A stretch of DNA of 64,000 bases from positions 62,001-126,000 of the forward strand of contig NZ_VWPH01000009.1 of the NCBI RefSeq assembly GCF_008630535.1, in the 5' to 3' direction. The notes under the pieces were generated by a model. It searched no databases and was not told the origin of the DNA. It worked only from the letters and a program-made list of their open reading frames with translations. This stretch comes from Saccharopolyspora hirsuta. GTDB lineage: Bacteria; Actinomycetota; Actinomycetes; Mycobacteriales; Pseudonocardiaceae. Below, in pieces: positions 16,297 to 25,149 of this stretch (its first letter is position 1; each line of letters begins with the position of its first letter). Position numbers and translations under genes: made by a program.

Positions 16297-17540
16297 GGCA
16301 GCACCTCCGATTCCGGTGCGGTGGTCTCCCCGCACAGCTGCTGCCAGACCGCGTTGATCGAGGTGGCCGGGCCGGAAGCGACGACCGCGGTCCAGCCCGC
16401 CGCGCGCAGCCGCCGCGCGGCCAGCTGCGGGTCGTAGCTGCCGCCCTCGCCGTTCCAGGAGCGGACGTCGAGCAGCACCGCGAGGCTCCGAGTCTCCTGC
16501 GGGCGGAGCTTGGTCAGCTCGTCCACCGCCGCGGCCGTGGTCTCGCCCAGCACCGCGATCAGCTCCTGCCCGGCACCGGGGTCGCGGCTGAACACCAGGT
16601 CGCGCTGCGGCGCGGGGCGCACCGCGGCCAGCGCGTCCAGCACCGCGTCGTCGTGCCCGTCGCCGGAGGTCTCGGCCCCGGTCGCCAGCTGCGCGCAGTC
16701 CTCGGTGATCAGCTGCACCTGCTGGCCGTGCTGGTGCAGGTGCAGGCAGAAGCTGGCCACCGCGGAGACCGCCCACTCCAGGCTGCTGCGCGCGCCGCTG
16801 CCCCGGTGCGCGGCCGAGCGCCGGTCGAGCAGCACCGTCACCCCGGCGTGCCAGGGGCGTTCCTCGACGCGCACCATCAGCTCGTCGCGGCGCGCGGTGG
16901 ACTTCCAGTGCACGCGGCGGATGTCGTCGCCGTGCCGGTACTGGCGCACCACCGCGTCGTCCTCGCCGTGCCCGGCGCGCAGCCGCGTCGCGCCGTCCTC
17001 GCCGGTGCCCAGCCCGGACCCGGCGGGCAGCCCGCTGAGCGCGACGACGTGGGGCACCGCGACGAGCCGGCTGCGACCGGCCAGCTCCCGCTCGAACTCG
17101 GCCAGCCCGAAGGGGTCGTCGATGTGGGTGCGCAGCGGTCCGATCTGGTGGATGCCCCGCAGCGCGGGGGACACCGGGTACTCCAGGACGGTGCCGCCGT
17201 GCTTGGGCACGGCGTCCAGCCGGAACCGGTGCCGACCGCCGAGCGCGTGGGGCGTGTCGTCCTCCAGCTGCAGCCCGCCGATCGGCAGCCGCCCGCTGGC
17301 GGTGACGTGCAGCTGGACGGTCGCCCGCCCGCCGACCGGGACCCGCGGCGGCACCACTTCGCGGCGGGCGGCGACGCCGAACCGGGTGCGGCTGGTCAGC
17401 AGCAGGGCCAGCAGCGGCAGCGCGATCACGAACGCGGCGACCCGCAGGAGGTCCCGCTCGTCGAGGACGAGCGCGCAGATCCCGGCGGCCACGCCCGCCG
17501 CCAACAGGCAGCGCCCGCGGATGGTCAGGCCGGACAGCAT
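16293..17540 (-). CDS. DUF58 domain membrane protein
   Basis: A 415-aa protein. Two N-terminal transmembrane helices are followed by a long cytoplasmic region with the DUF58 signature DDIRRVHWKSTARRDELMVRVEE and a vWA-like fold. It partners MoxR ATPases, probably as the chaperone's client or adaptor. The ATG at 17540 has AGGTAAGG directly before it and lies 2 nt after the moxR stop. Its own stop overlaps the GTG of the transglutaminase gene, so the three are one translational unit. Confidence 0.88.
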   Translation of the reverse strand: MLSGLTIRGRCLLAAGVAAGICALVLDERDLLRVAAFVIALPLLALLLTSRTRFGVAARREVVPPRVPVGGRATVQLHVTASGRLPIGGLQLEDDTPHALGGRHRFRLDAVPKHGGTVLEYPVSPALRGIHQIGPLRTHIDDPFGLAEFERELAGRSRLVAVPHVVALSGLPAGSGLGTGEDGATRLRAGHGEDDAVVRQYRHGDDIRRVHWKSTARRDELMVRVEERPWHAGVTVLLDRRSAAHRGSGARSSLEWAVSAVASFCLHLHQHGQQVQLITEDCAQLATGAETSGDGHDDAVLDALAAVRPAPQRDLVFSRDPGAGQELIAVLGETTAAAVDELTKLRPQETRSLAVLLDVRSWNGEGGSYDPQLAARRLRAAGWTAVVASGPATSINAVWQQLCGETTAPESEVLP

Positions 17541-17542
17541 CC

Positions 17543-18571
17543 TTACCTGCGTTCGCGTTCGGTGTCGCCGCGCGGTACCGGGGTCCGGCTCAGCAGCTGG
17601 CGGACCAGGTCGGTGGTGGAGCGGCGGGCGGCGCGGGCCTCGCTGGTCAGCACCAGGCGGTGGGCCAGCACCGGGATCGCGACCGCCTGCACGTCGTCGG
17701 GGATGGCGAAGTCGCGCCCGGCCAGGGCGGCCTGCGCGCGAGCGGCCCGCACCAGCTGCAGCGTCGACCGGGGCGAGGCGCCCAGCCGAAGCTCGGACAG
17801 CTGCCGGGTGGCGGCCACCAGTTCGACCGCGTACCGGCGGATCTCGGTGGAGACGTGCACCCGGCGCACGGCCTGCAGCAGGCGCTGCACCTCGGCGCCG
17901 TCGGCGACCGGCTGCAGATCGGCCAGCGGGTCGTGCCCGGCGTGCTCGTCGACCATCGCCAGCTCGGCCTTGACGTCCGGGTAGCCGATCGACACGCGGG
18001 CGGTGAACCGGTCCCGCTGGGCCTCGGGGAGCGCGTAGGTGCCCTCCATCTCGATCGGGTTCTGGGTGGCGATGACCATGAACGGCGCGCTCAGCGGGTA
18101 GGTCTCGCCGTCGACGGTGACCTGCTTCTCCTCCATGCACTCCAGCAGCGCGGACTGCGTCTTGGGCGAGGCGCGGTTGATCTCGTCGCCGACCACGACG
18201 TTGGCGAACACCGGGCCCGGGCGGAACTCGAAGCTCTCCGTCTGCCGGTTGTACACCGACACGCCGGTGATGTCGCTGGGCAGCAGGTCGGGGGTGAACT
18301 GGATGCGGCTGACCGTGCAGTCGACGGACCGGGCCAGCGCCTTGGCCAGCGAGGTCTTGCCGACCCCGGGCACGTCCTCGACCAGCAGGTGCCCCTCGGC
18401 CAGCATGGTGACCAGCGCCACCCGCACCACCTCGGGCTTGCCCACCAGCACCTGCTCGACGTTCGCGGCGATGCGCTGGACGGTCGCGTGCAGCTGGTCG
18501 ACTCCGGGGGCCTCCGGCGCGTCGCCGGCACCGGTCGTCGGGGCACCGGACAACTCGGCTCTGGGCGTCAC
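17543..18571 (-). CDS. MoxR-family AAA+ ATPase
   Basis: A 342-aa protein with Walker A (DVPGVGKTSLAKALA), Walker B (VVVGDEINRASPKTQSALLE), sensor 1 (MVIATQNPIEMEGTY) and sensor 2 (LGASPRSTLQLVRAARA) of MoxR ATPases. It probably remodels or activates the DUF58/TgpA partners encoded next. The GTG at 18571 is preceded by AGGAGG at 4 nt; the frame remains open further upstream but without a better start. It is transcribed away from the mra promoter. Confidence 0.9.
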   Translation of the reverse strand: MTPRAELSGAPTTGAGDAPEAPGVDQLHATVQRIAANVEQVLVGKPEVVRVALVTMLAEGHLLVEDVPGVGKTSLAKALARSVDCTVSRIQFTPDLLPSDITGVSVYNRQTESFEFRPGPVFANVVVGDEINRASPKTQSALLECMEEKQVTVDGETYPLSAPFMVIATQNPIEMEGTYALPEAQRDRFTARVSIGYPDVKAELAMVDEHAGHDPLADLQPVADGAEVQRLLQAVRRVHVSTEIRRYAVELVAATRQLSELRLGASPRSTLQLVRAARAQAALAGRDFAIPDDVQAVAIPVLAHRLVLTSEARAARRSTTDLVRQLLSRTPVPRGDTERERR

Positions 18572-18683
18572 GCCACCTCCTGCTCGTCGCGGCGCCCGGG
18601 TCCGCCCGAGCGGGTATCCGCCGCCACCCGCGGGGCACCCGCACGAGCGGAAAGCGCGCGAGTGTCGCTCAAGACGCCTCCAT

Positions 18684-18699
18684 GTGGTCTGCGGACCAC
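18684..18699. promoter_or_regulatory. Short inverted repeat upstream of moxR
   Basis: GTGGTC-TGCG-GACCAC lies 113 nt before the moxR start in the 567-nt divergent moxR/mraZ region. It may be an operator. Apart from this and the mra promoter, I see nothing definite in 18572-19138. Confidence 0.25.
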
Positions 18700-18959
18700 C
18701 CCGCACCCGGCGGCTGTCCGGGGCGGCGTGCACGTGCAGTGTGCCAAACCGGTGGTGCCCGGCGGGCCACCCCGCACCGATCCCGGCGCCGCCCCACTCC
18801 TCCCCACCGGGCGGGCCGCGGTCGGGCGCGCACTGAGCATAACCGCGGACCCGAAGGGGTTGATCATGGTCGGACCGGTGAAACCCCCCACTTCGCCCCC
18901 ACCGGGCACTACCTGCGCAAACGGGGCTGACGCGGGTGGGCGACCCGGGGCGATTCGTG

Positions 18960-19001
18960 TTGACGGTGGAGTGAAGTGGGGTACTGTGGGGGAAGGTGGG
19001 G
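18960..19001 (+). promoter_or_regulatory. mra promoter overlapped by a four-repeat MraZ operator
   Basis: TTGACG (18960-18965), 16 nt, and TACTGT (18982-18987) form a good -35/-10 pair about 140 nt before mraZ. Four GTGGRG hexamers start at 18966, 18976, 18986 and 18996, exactly 10 bp apart (GTGGAG, then GTGGGG three times). This is the known MraZ operator layout of GTGG-type direct repeats with 10-bp period. They cover the spacer, the -10 and the start of transcription, so MraZ binding should repress its own operon. Confidence 0.8.
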
Positions 19002-19138
19002 CAAACGGGGGTCCTACTGCTTTCACCGGCCACCGCTGATCACGACCGGTGGGAGGTCCTCGTCGGGGCCGCAGCGCCGCTGCGGCGGGGTCCGGGGTCG
19101 CAGGACGAGCGGCCCGGGGTCGGGGGAGGTGGACCGGG

Positions 19139-19570
19139 ATGTTTCTCGGTACCCATCACCCGAAGCTCGACGACAAGGGGCGCTTGACGCTGCCGGCGAA
19201 GTTCCGGGAAGCACTGGCAGGGGGGCTGATGGTCACCAAGGGACAGGACCACTGCCTCTACGTCTTCCCGCGCGACGAGTTCGAGCAGATGGCGCGCAAG
19301 GTCGCCGAGGCCCCGTTCACCAACGAGGCGGTCCGCGCCTACCAGCGCTACCTGTTCGCCGGGACCGACGAGCAGGAGCCGGACGGGCAGGGCCGGATCA
19401 AGATCGCGACCGAGCTGCGGCGCTACGCCGGGCTGACCAAGGAGTGCGTGGTCATCGGCGCGATCAACAGGTTGGAGATCTGGCAGGCGGAGAGGTGGCA
19501 GAGCTACCTCGACGAGCACGAGGAGGGCTATGCGCAAGCGCGCGAGGAGGTGTTGCCGGGCGTCTTCTGA
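19139..19570 (+). CDS. mraZ: Transcriptional regulator MraZ
   Basis: A 143-aa protein, the usual family length, with two AbrB-like halves: [22 protein letters not shown] and [21 protein letters not shown]. MraZ binds the direct repeats in front of its operon and controls division and wall genes. The ATG at 19139 follows GGGGGAGGTGG; the open frame extends upstream to 19049 without homology. It is the first gene of the dcw cluster here. Confidence 0.95.
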   Translation: MFLGTHHPKLDDKGRLTLPAKFREALAGGLMVTKGQDHCLYVFPRDEFEQMARKVAEAPFTNEAVRAYQRYLFAGTDEQEPDGQGRIKIATELRRYAGLTKECVVIGAINRLEIWQAERWQSYLDEHEEGYAQAREEVLPGVF

Positions 19571-19688
19571 CCGGTGCAGGCGTTGACGGCGGGGACCCGG
19601 GTTTCGTGAGGCCTCGGTCCGCTCGGCTTTCGCACGCCTGGTGCATCTTCCCCGGCACCAGGACGCGACGGGCGGGCGGGGACCTGAC

Positions 19689-19745
19689 GGGATCCGGACG
19701 TCCGCAGGGGACACTGGGACACCAGAACATGTCCAGCCGGATCCC
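19689..19745 (+). ncRNA. Nested structured leader upstream of rsmH (candidate mraW RNA motif)
   Basis: Three nested stems can be drawn: GGGATCCGG (19689-19697) with CCGGATCCC (19737-19745), GGACA (19709-19713) with TGTCC (19730-19734), and CTGG (19714-19717) with CCAG (19722-19725) around GACA. All pairs are perfect. A conserved RNA called the mraW motif is known upstream of mraW/rsmH in actinobacteria; position and architecture make this a candidate, but I cannot run the covariance model. It lies in the 295-nt gap between mraZ and rsmH. Confidence 0.5.
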
Positions 19746-19788
19746 GGCACCGCCGAGCCCCTGAACGGGTCGGCAATACCGACATCGC

Positions 19789-19816
19789 CACGCGCGGGCC
19801 TGCGGGCCCGCGCGTG
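19789..19816 (+). terminator. 12-bp perfect GC hairpin before rsmH
   Basis: CACGCGCGGGCC-tgcg-GGCCCGCGCGTG forms a very stable hairpin 49 nt before the rsmH GTG. It could attenuate transcription between mraZ and rsmH, perhaps coupled to the nested structure just upstream. Confidence 0.5.
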
Positions 19817-19865
19817 CCGGTTGACGGAGCACGACGGGAACGGCACGCGGGAGGGAGGGACCGCC

Positions 19866-20855
19866 GTGGCCGAACAGCGGTGTGATCAGGGCGGGTCCGC
19901 CCGCGACAAGCACGTGCCGGTGCTGTTGGAGCGGACGTTGGAACTGCTCGAGCCCGCGCTGTCCCGCGACGGCGCGGTGGTCGTCGACGCCACGCTCGGG
20001 ATGGGCGGGCACTCCGAGGCGATGCTGGCCGCGCACCCGGGGCTGACGCTGGTCGGCCTGGACCGCGACCCGGACGCCCTGCGGCTGGCGGGGGAGCGGC
20101 TCGCGCCCTACGCCTCGCGGATCCACCTGGTGCACGCGGTGTACGACCGGTGGTCCGAAGTGCTGGCCGACCTCGGACTGTCCGAGGTGGACGCCGCGCT
20201 GTTCGACCTCGGGGTCTCCTCGCTGCAGCTGGACGAGGCGGGCCGCGGTTTCGCCTACGCGCAGGACGCCCCGCTGGACATGCGGATGGACCCCGGCGCG
20301 CCGCGCACCGCTGCGGACGTGCTCAACACCTACTCCGCGGACGAGCTCGCGCGGGTGCTGCGCACCTACGGCGAGGAGAAGTTCGCGGGCAAGATCGCCG
20401 CGGCGATCGTCCGCGAGCGCCAGAAGGAACCGTTCGCCAACAGCGCTCGGCTGGTGCAGCTGCTCTACGACACGGTGCCCGCGGCCAGTCGGCGCACCGG
20501 CGGTCACCCGGCCAAGCGCACCTTCCAAGCGCTGCGCATCGAGGTCAACGCCGAGCTCGACGTGCTGGAGCGCGCGCTGCCCGCGGCGCTGGACTCGCTG
20601 GCGGCGGGCGGCCGGGTCGTGGTGATGTCCTACCACTCGCTGGAGGACCGGATGGTCAAGCGCGCCCTCGCCGAGCGGGCGAAGTCGCGCACCCCGGTCG
20701 ACCTGCCGGTGGAGCTGCCCGGCCACGGGCCGGAACTCCGCCTGCTCACCCGCGGCGCCGAGGTCGCGGGCGAGCAGGAGGTCGAGGTGAACCCGAGGGC
20801 TGCGTCGGTGCGGTTGCGCGCCGCGGAGCGGATCGGCGGGGGAAGGCGGGACTGA
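19866..20855 (+). CDS. rsmH: 16S rRNA (cytosine-1402 N4)-methyltransferase RsmH
   Basis: A 329-aa protein. [15 protein letters not shown] is the SAM-binding motif of MraW/Rsm[26 protein letters not shown] and [15 protein letters not shown] are diagnostic family blocks. It methylates C1402 in the ribosomal decoding centre. The GTG at 19866 is preceded by GGGAGGGAGG and gives a normal-length protein; upstream extension in the same frame is spurious. It lies between mraZ and ftsL, its standard place. Confidence 0.95.
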   Translation: MAEQRCDQGGSARDKHVPVLLERTLELLEPALSRDGAVVVDATLGMGGHSEAMLAAHPGLTLVGLDRDPDALRLAGERLAPYASRIHLVHAVYDRWSEVLADLGLSEVDAALFDLGVSSLQLDEAGRGFAYAQDAPLDMRMDPGAPRTAADVLNTYSADELARVLRTYGEEKFAGKIAAAIVRERQKEPFANSARLVQLLYDTVPAASRRTGGHPAKRTFQALRIEVNAELDVLERALPAALDSLAAGGRVVVMSYHSLEDRMVKRALAERAKSRTPVDLPVELPGHGPELRLLTRGAEVAGEQEVEVNPRAASVRLRAAERIGGGRRD

Positions 20856-20890
20856 CGTGAATGGCCTGTGTCGAGCCGAGTTTCGCGCGA

Positions 20891-20989
20891 CTGCACCTCA
20901 GGGGACCGTGACGCAACCCGGCCACAAGAGACCTCGCAACGTGAGATCACTCCGGACCGCGACCACCGCTGTGAATCGCGGAGAGGCGG
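20891..20989 (+). repeat. R2 100-bp repeat, copy 4 (ftsL leader)
   Basis: A 99-bp copy oriented CTGCACCTCAGGGGACCGTG to CGCGGAGAGGCGG, 22 nt before the ftsL ATG. The terminal block is duplicated just after it (GGGAGAGGCGGGACTGCC directly before the ATG), so the repeat end supplies the apparent ribosome binding site. The element lies inside the otherwise compact rsmH-ftsL junction of an essential operon. Confidence 0.8.
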
Positions 20990-21011
20990 AGCTGGGAGAG
21001 GCGGGACTGCC

Positions 21012-21755
21012 ATGACAGCACCTGCACGCGCCAAGAAGTCCGCTGCGCGGTCGGGTTCCGCGGAGCGCGCGCAGTCGGCCGCCAAGAAGTCCACGACCGC
21101 CAAGTCCACGACGAAGTCGGACAAGCCGCGGTCGCGGTCGGCTGCGGCCGAGCGCGCCTACGCGCGCCGCGAGGAGCGGCGGGAGCGTTCGACGCGGGAG
21201 CCGTCGGTTCGGCGACCGCGCCAGATCCGCACCGGCTCCGAGGATCGGCGGCCCACCTCGGCGAAGCCGAAGACCCGGGCCAAGCAGCTGCAGGAGCGGG
21301 TGGCGCTCGCGCGGCTGCCGCTGGTGGTCGTGGTGATGTCGGTGCTGGCCGTCGGTCTCGCCGCGACGCTGTGGCTGTCCATCGCGGCGGTCAGCGGCAG
21401 CTACCGGCTGCAGGACGGGGAGGCCGAGATCGCGAGCCTGAACGAGCGGCGGGAGCAGCTGCTGCGCGAGGTCAGCACGCTGGACTCGCCGCCGGTCATC
21501 CAGCGGCGCGCGGTGGAGGAGCTCGGCATGGTGCCGGGACCGACCCCGGCGCACCTGGTGCTGCAGCCGGACGGCACCGTGATCGTGGTCGGCGAGCCGG
21601 AGAAGGCGACCGCGCCGCCGCCCCCGGCCCCGCCGCCCGTCGAGCCGCCGCCCGCGGAACCGCCCCAGGACCAGGCACCGGCTGAGCAGCAGCCGCCCGC
21701 CGGGGAACAACCACCGGCTGAGCAGCCGCCCCAGGCAGCTGCAGGGGGACGTTGA
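21012..21755 (+). CDS. ftsL: Cell division protein FtsL
   Basis: A 247-aa bitopic protein. A long Lys/Arg/Ser-rich cytoplasmic region (1-95) precedes one transmembrane helix (LPLVVVVMSVLAVGLAATLW), an extracytoplasmic coiled coil (EAEIASLNERREQLLREVSTL) and a Pro/Gln-rich tail. Sequence conservation of FtsL is low; the call rests on topology and on the position between rsmH and ftsI. It bridges FtsQ and FtsW/FtsI in the divisome. The proline-rich tail (about residue 200 on) is longer than in most FtsL. Its stop shares one base with the ftsI ATG. Confidence 0.85.
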   Translation: MTAPARAKKSAARSGSAERAQSAAKKSTTAKSTTKSDKPRSRSAAAERAYARREERRERSTREPSVRRPRQIRTGSEDRRPTSAKPKTRAKQLQERVALARLPLVVVVMSVLAVGLAATLWLSIAAVSGSYRLQDGEAEIASLNERREQLLREVSTLDSPPVIQRRAVEELGMVPGPTPAHLVLQPDGTVIVVGEPEKATAPPPPAPPPVEPPPAEPPQDQAPAEQQPPAGEQPPAEQPPQAAAGGR

Positions 21756-23611
21756 TGGTCCGCAGGTCGACCAGGATCATGCGCGGCCGCACCGCGCGCA
21801 CCAACGTCGCGGGCAGCAACCGGCGGCTGCGCGTCGGGCGGCTGCTCATGGTGATCGCGCTCGTGCTCACCAGCGCGAAGCTGATCCAGGTGCAGGGCTT
21901 CGAAGCCAGCGCGCTGTCGGAGAAGGCGCTGAAGCAGCGGCTGGACCGCTCGGTCATCCCGGCCGAGCGCGGGTCCATCACGGACCGCAGCGGGAACGTG
22001 CTCGCGTTCAGCAGCGAGGCGCGGCAGCTCTACGCCAACCCGCGCCTGCTCAACAAGGAGCTCGACGAGCAGCACGCCAAGGACCCCAGCAAGCCGACCT
22101 CGGCGGAGTACAAGCAGGAGATCGCCCGCTTCATCGCCCAGGAGCTGCCGGGCGTGATCAGCGAGCAGGAGGTGCTCGACGCGCTGTTCCGCGACGTCGG
22201 GTTCACCTACTTCGGCCCCAAGATCGACCCGGGCAAGGCGCGGGAGATCACCAAGAAGTACCCGCAGATCGGCTCGGAGTACCAGGCCACTCGCGAGTAC
22301 CCCGGCGGGGACCTGGCCGCGAACATCATCGGCGCGGCGAACTGGCGCAAGGACGAGGTGCCGGGCAAGCTGCGCGGCCAGATCGGGCTGGAGTCCTCGA
22401 TGGACTCGGTGCTGGCGGGCAAGGACGGCCAGCAGGTCTCCGACACCGCGCTGGGCTCGGACCTGGTCATCCCCGGCACCCGGGAGCTGGAACCGGCCGT
22501 CCCGGGGTCCGATGTGGAGCTGACCATCGACTCCGACGTCCAGTTCATGCTGCAGCGCGAGCTCGCCGACTACGCCCGCGAGGCGCAGGCCAAGAACGCC
22601 AGCGCCGTGGTGCTGGACGCCAAGACCGGTGAGGTCTACGCGCTGGCCAACGACAAGACCTTCGACCCGAACGGCTCGTGGGCGGAGAACACCGGCAACC
22701 CGGCGGTGACCACCCCGTACGAGCCGGGCTCGGTGGCCAAGCTGATCACGGCCGCGGGGGCGATCGAGACCGGGATCATGAAGCCCGACACGGTCCTGCA
22801 GGTGCCCGGCAGCATCAAGGTCGCGGACCGCACGGTGGGCGACGCCTGGCCGCACGGCACGGTCCCGATGACGTTCACCGGCGTGATGGGCAAGTCCTCC
22901 AACGTCGGCACGCTGATGGCCGCGCAGCAGCTCGGCGAGCAGCGCTGGTACGACTTCGCCCGCAACTTCGGGCTGGGGCAGCGCACCGGCGTCGGCCTGC
23001 CGGGCGAGAGCGCGGGCGTCCTGCCGCCGCCCGACCAGTGGTCCGGCTCGTCGTTCGGCAACCTGCCGATCGGGCAGGGCTTCTCGATGACCGTGCTGCA
23101 GATGGCCAGCATGTACCAGACGATCGCCAACGACGGGGTCCGGGTGCCGCCGCGGATCATCTCCGCGGAGATCGGCCCGGACGGCAAGCGGGTGGAACGC
23201 CCCCGCCCGGAGGGCATCCGCGTGGTCAGCCCGGAAACCGCGCACACGGTGAAGGACATGCTGCGCTCGGTGGTCCAGAACGCCCCGCAGCCCAACCGCG
23301 GCACCGGCCCGGCCGCGGCGCTGCCGGGCTTCCAGGTCTCGGGCAAGACGGGCACGGCCCAGCAGTACGACCCGGCCTGCAAGTGCTACAGCAACTCGAA
23401 GCACTGGATCACCTTCGCGGGCATCGTCCCGGCGGACAGCCCCCGCTTCGTGATCGGCCTGATGCTGGACCGCCCGGCCTACGGAACGCAGGAGGGCAGC
23501 TCGGCGGCCCCCCTGTTCCACAACATCGCGGCCTTCCTCACCCAGCGCTACCAGCTCGACCTGTCCAAGGAAGAGGCCCCGGTCCAAGTCCTCCAACTCC
23601 CGACCCAATGA
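21755..23611 (+). CDS. ftsI: Septal peptidoglycan transpeptidase FtsI (class B PBP)
   Basis: A 618-aa bitopic protein. A transmembrane helix near residues 31-45 is followed by the PBP dimerisation domain (ERGSITDRSGNVLAFS) and the transpeptidase domain. The catalytic motifs are SVAK (Ser326), SSN (381-383) and KTG (531-533). It cross-links septal peptidoglycan with FtsW. The equivalent mycobacterial gene is pbpB. The ATG overlaps the ftsL stop by one base. In related genomes murE follows at once; here an island intervenes. Confidence 0.95.
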   Translation: MVRRSTRIMRGRTARTNVAGSNRRLRVGRLLMVIALVLTSAKLIQVQGFEASALSEKALKQRLDRSVIPAERGSITDRSGNVLAFSSEARQLYANPRLLNKELDEQHAKDPSKPTSAEYKQEIARFIAQELPGVISEQEVLDALFRDVGFTYFGPKIDPGKAREITKKYPQIGSEYQATREYPGGDLAANIIGAANWRKDEVPGKLRGQIGLESSMDSVLAGKDGQQVSDTALGSDLVIPGTRELEPAVPGSDVELTIDSDVQFMLQRELADYAREAQAKNASAVVLDAKTGEVYALANDKTFDPNGSWAENTGNPAVTTPYEPGSVAKLITAAGAIETGIMKPDTVLQVPGSIKVADRTVGDAWPHGTVPMTFTGVMGKSSNVGTLMAAQQLGEQRWYDFARNFGLGQRTGVGLPGESAGVLPPPDQWSGSSFGNLPIGQGFSMTVLQMASMYQTIANDGVRVPPRIISAEIGPDGKRVERPRPEGIRVVSPETAHTVKDMLRSVVQNAPQPNRGTGPAAALPGFQVSGKTGTAQQYDPACKCYSNSKHWITFAGIVPADSPRFVIGLMLDRPAYGTQEGSSAAPLFHNIAAFLTQRYQLDLSKEEAPVQVLQLPTQ

Positions 23612-23635
23612 CCTGGTGAGCGGCGCTCACGAGGT
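23611..23635. terminator. GTGAGC/GCTCAC hairpin overlapping two gene ends
   Basis: ACCTGGTGAGC-ggc-GCTCACGAGGT pairs at 10 of 11 positions. It overlaps the last base of the ftsI stop and contains the stop codon of the convergent MFS gene, so one hairpin probably terminates both transcripts. This is the junction between the dcw cluster and island 1. Confidence 0.65.
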
Positions 23636-24943
23636 CTGGTGCTCTGCTGGGGTTCTGGTGCGGGAGAGGGTGAGGAAGAGGGCTGCTGCGGCGAAGCCGC
23701 AGGCCGCCAGGAGGTAGAGGCCCGCGGTGGAGGAGTCGAGGGTGTGCTCGATCCAGTTCTTCGCCACCGGGGCGACGAAACCGCCCAGGTTGCCCAGCGA
23801 GTTGATCAGGCCGATCCCGGCCGCCGCTGCCGTTCCGGTCAGGTAGGCCGCCGGGAAGGTCCAGAACACCGGTTGCACCGAGATGTAACCGGCCGCCGCC
23901 ACCGACAGGCCCGCGATCGCCAGCACCGGGTCGGCGAAGTACGCCGAGGCCGCGATGCCGATCGAGCCGCCCGCCACGCAGGCCGCGGCGACGAACCGCT
24001 TCTTCGGCTGGGCGAGGCGGTCGGCGCCGGTGGACACCGCGATGTTGACCAGCAGCGCGACGGTCCACGGGATCGCCGTCACCAGGCCGACCAGCAGGCC
24101 GACCTTGCTGCCCACCGCGTCGGCCACCTGCGTCGGCAGGTAGAAGGTCATGCCGTACACGCTGCACTGGATCAGGAAGTAGATCAGGCAGAAGTACAGG
24201 ACCCGCGGGTCCACCAGCGCGGTCCGCAGCCGGTGCGGGCTGTGCGACTGCTTGGCCGCGGCCTCCCGGTCCACCGCGTCCTGCAGCGCGCGGCGCTGCT
24301 CCGGTGCGAGCCAGCTGGCGTCGGCGGGTTTGTTGTCCAGGTAGAAGAACGCCCACACGCCGACCACGCAGGCGATCAGGCCCTCCACCGCGAACATCCA
24401 CTGCCAGCCGAGGATTCCGGCCACCCCGTCGAGCTCCAGCAGCATCCCGGACAGCGGTCCGCCGAGCATCGAGGCGAGCGGGATGCCGAAGTAGAACACC
24501 GCGTTGCAGCGCGCCCGGTAGGCGTGCGGGACCCAGTGCGTGATGAACAGGATGACGCCGGGGAAGAAACCGGCCTCGGCCACGCCGAGCAGGAAGCGCA
24601 GCAGGTAGAACAGGAACTCGTCGTTCACCAGGGCCATCGCGGCCGAGATCAGGCCCCAGGTGACCATGATCCGGCACATCCACCAGCGGGCGCCGACCCG
24701 CATCATGATCAGGTTGCTGGGCACCTCGAACAGCGCGTACCCGATGAAGAACAGCCCGGCGCCGAGCGCGTAGGCGGCTTCGGAGATCCCGGTGTGCGCC
24801 TGGAACTCCTCCTTGGCGAACCCGATGTTGACGCGGTCCAGGAACGCGATCACGTACATGAAGAACAGGAACGGCAGCAGGCGGACCATGACCCGCCGGA
24901 CCGCGGTGGTCAGCGCTTCGTCGGACTGTTGGCCGGTGTGCAC
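23627..24943 (-). CDS. MFS transporter, anion:cation symporter (ACS) type
   Basis: A 438-aa, 12-helix major facilitator. FMYVIAFLDRVNIGFA near the N-terminus, FFIGYALFEVPSNLIMMRVGAR and LLGVAEAGFFPGVILF are typical of the ACS/phthalate-tartrate permease subfamily, which takes up organic or sugar acids with protons. The GTG at 24943 has AGGAGG 5 nt upstream; the longer frame to 25006 lacks one. It is divergent from a sugar-acid dehydratase gene, which suggests an aldonic acid as substrate. Confidence 0.85.
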   Translation of the reverse strand: MHTGQQSDEALTTAVRRVMVRLLPFLFFMYVIAFLDRVNIGFAKEEFQAHTGISEAAYALGAGLFFIGYALFEVPSNLIMMRVGARWWMCRIMVTWGLISAAMALVNDEFLFYLLRFLLGVAEAGFFPGVILFITHWVPHAYRARCNAVFYFGIPLASMLGGPLSGMLLELDGVAGILGWQWMFAVEGLIACVVGVWAFFYLDNKPADASWLAPEQRRALQDAVDREAAAKQSHSPHRLRTALVDPRVLYFCLIYFLIQCSVYGMTFYLPTQVADAVGSKVGLLVGLVTAIPWTVALLVNIAVSTGADRLAQPKKRFVAAACVAGGSIGIAASAYFADPVLAIAGLSVAAAGYISVQPVFWTFPAAYLTGTAAAAGIGLINSLGNLGGFVAPVAKNWIEHTLDSSTAGLYLLAACGFAAAALFLTLSRTRTPAEHQTS

Positions 24944-24968
24944 CCTGCCTCCTCGTCGAGGTGGTGAT

Positions 24969-25074
24969 TGTTCGAGATTCCGAACACCGTCCGTGATGCG
25001 GGTCACGAGCCTAGGGTTGTCGAGTGGCGCGAGTCAATCGTCCGTTCGGTATCGCAACCGCCGTTCGAGATCGC
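24969..25074. promoter_or_regulatory. Candidate operators between the transporter and dehydratase genes
   Basis: TGTTCG-AGATTC-CGAACA (24969-24986) is a perfect 6-bp inverted repeat. Two direct copies of CGTTCGnnATCGC follow at 25043-25055 and 25062-25074, 19 bp apart, and share GTTCGAGAT with the first site. The sites lie in the 206-nt divergent promoter region, so one regulator could control both genes. No regulator gene is adjacent. Confidence 0.4.
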
Positions 25075-25149
25075 GGATGGACTGTTGCGCCGCGGTGGCC
25101 GAGCTGGTTTCGTCGCAGCGACGGGCCAGTCACTCAGCGAGGAGGGCGC

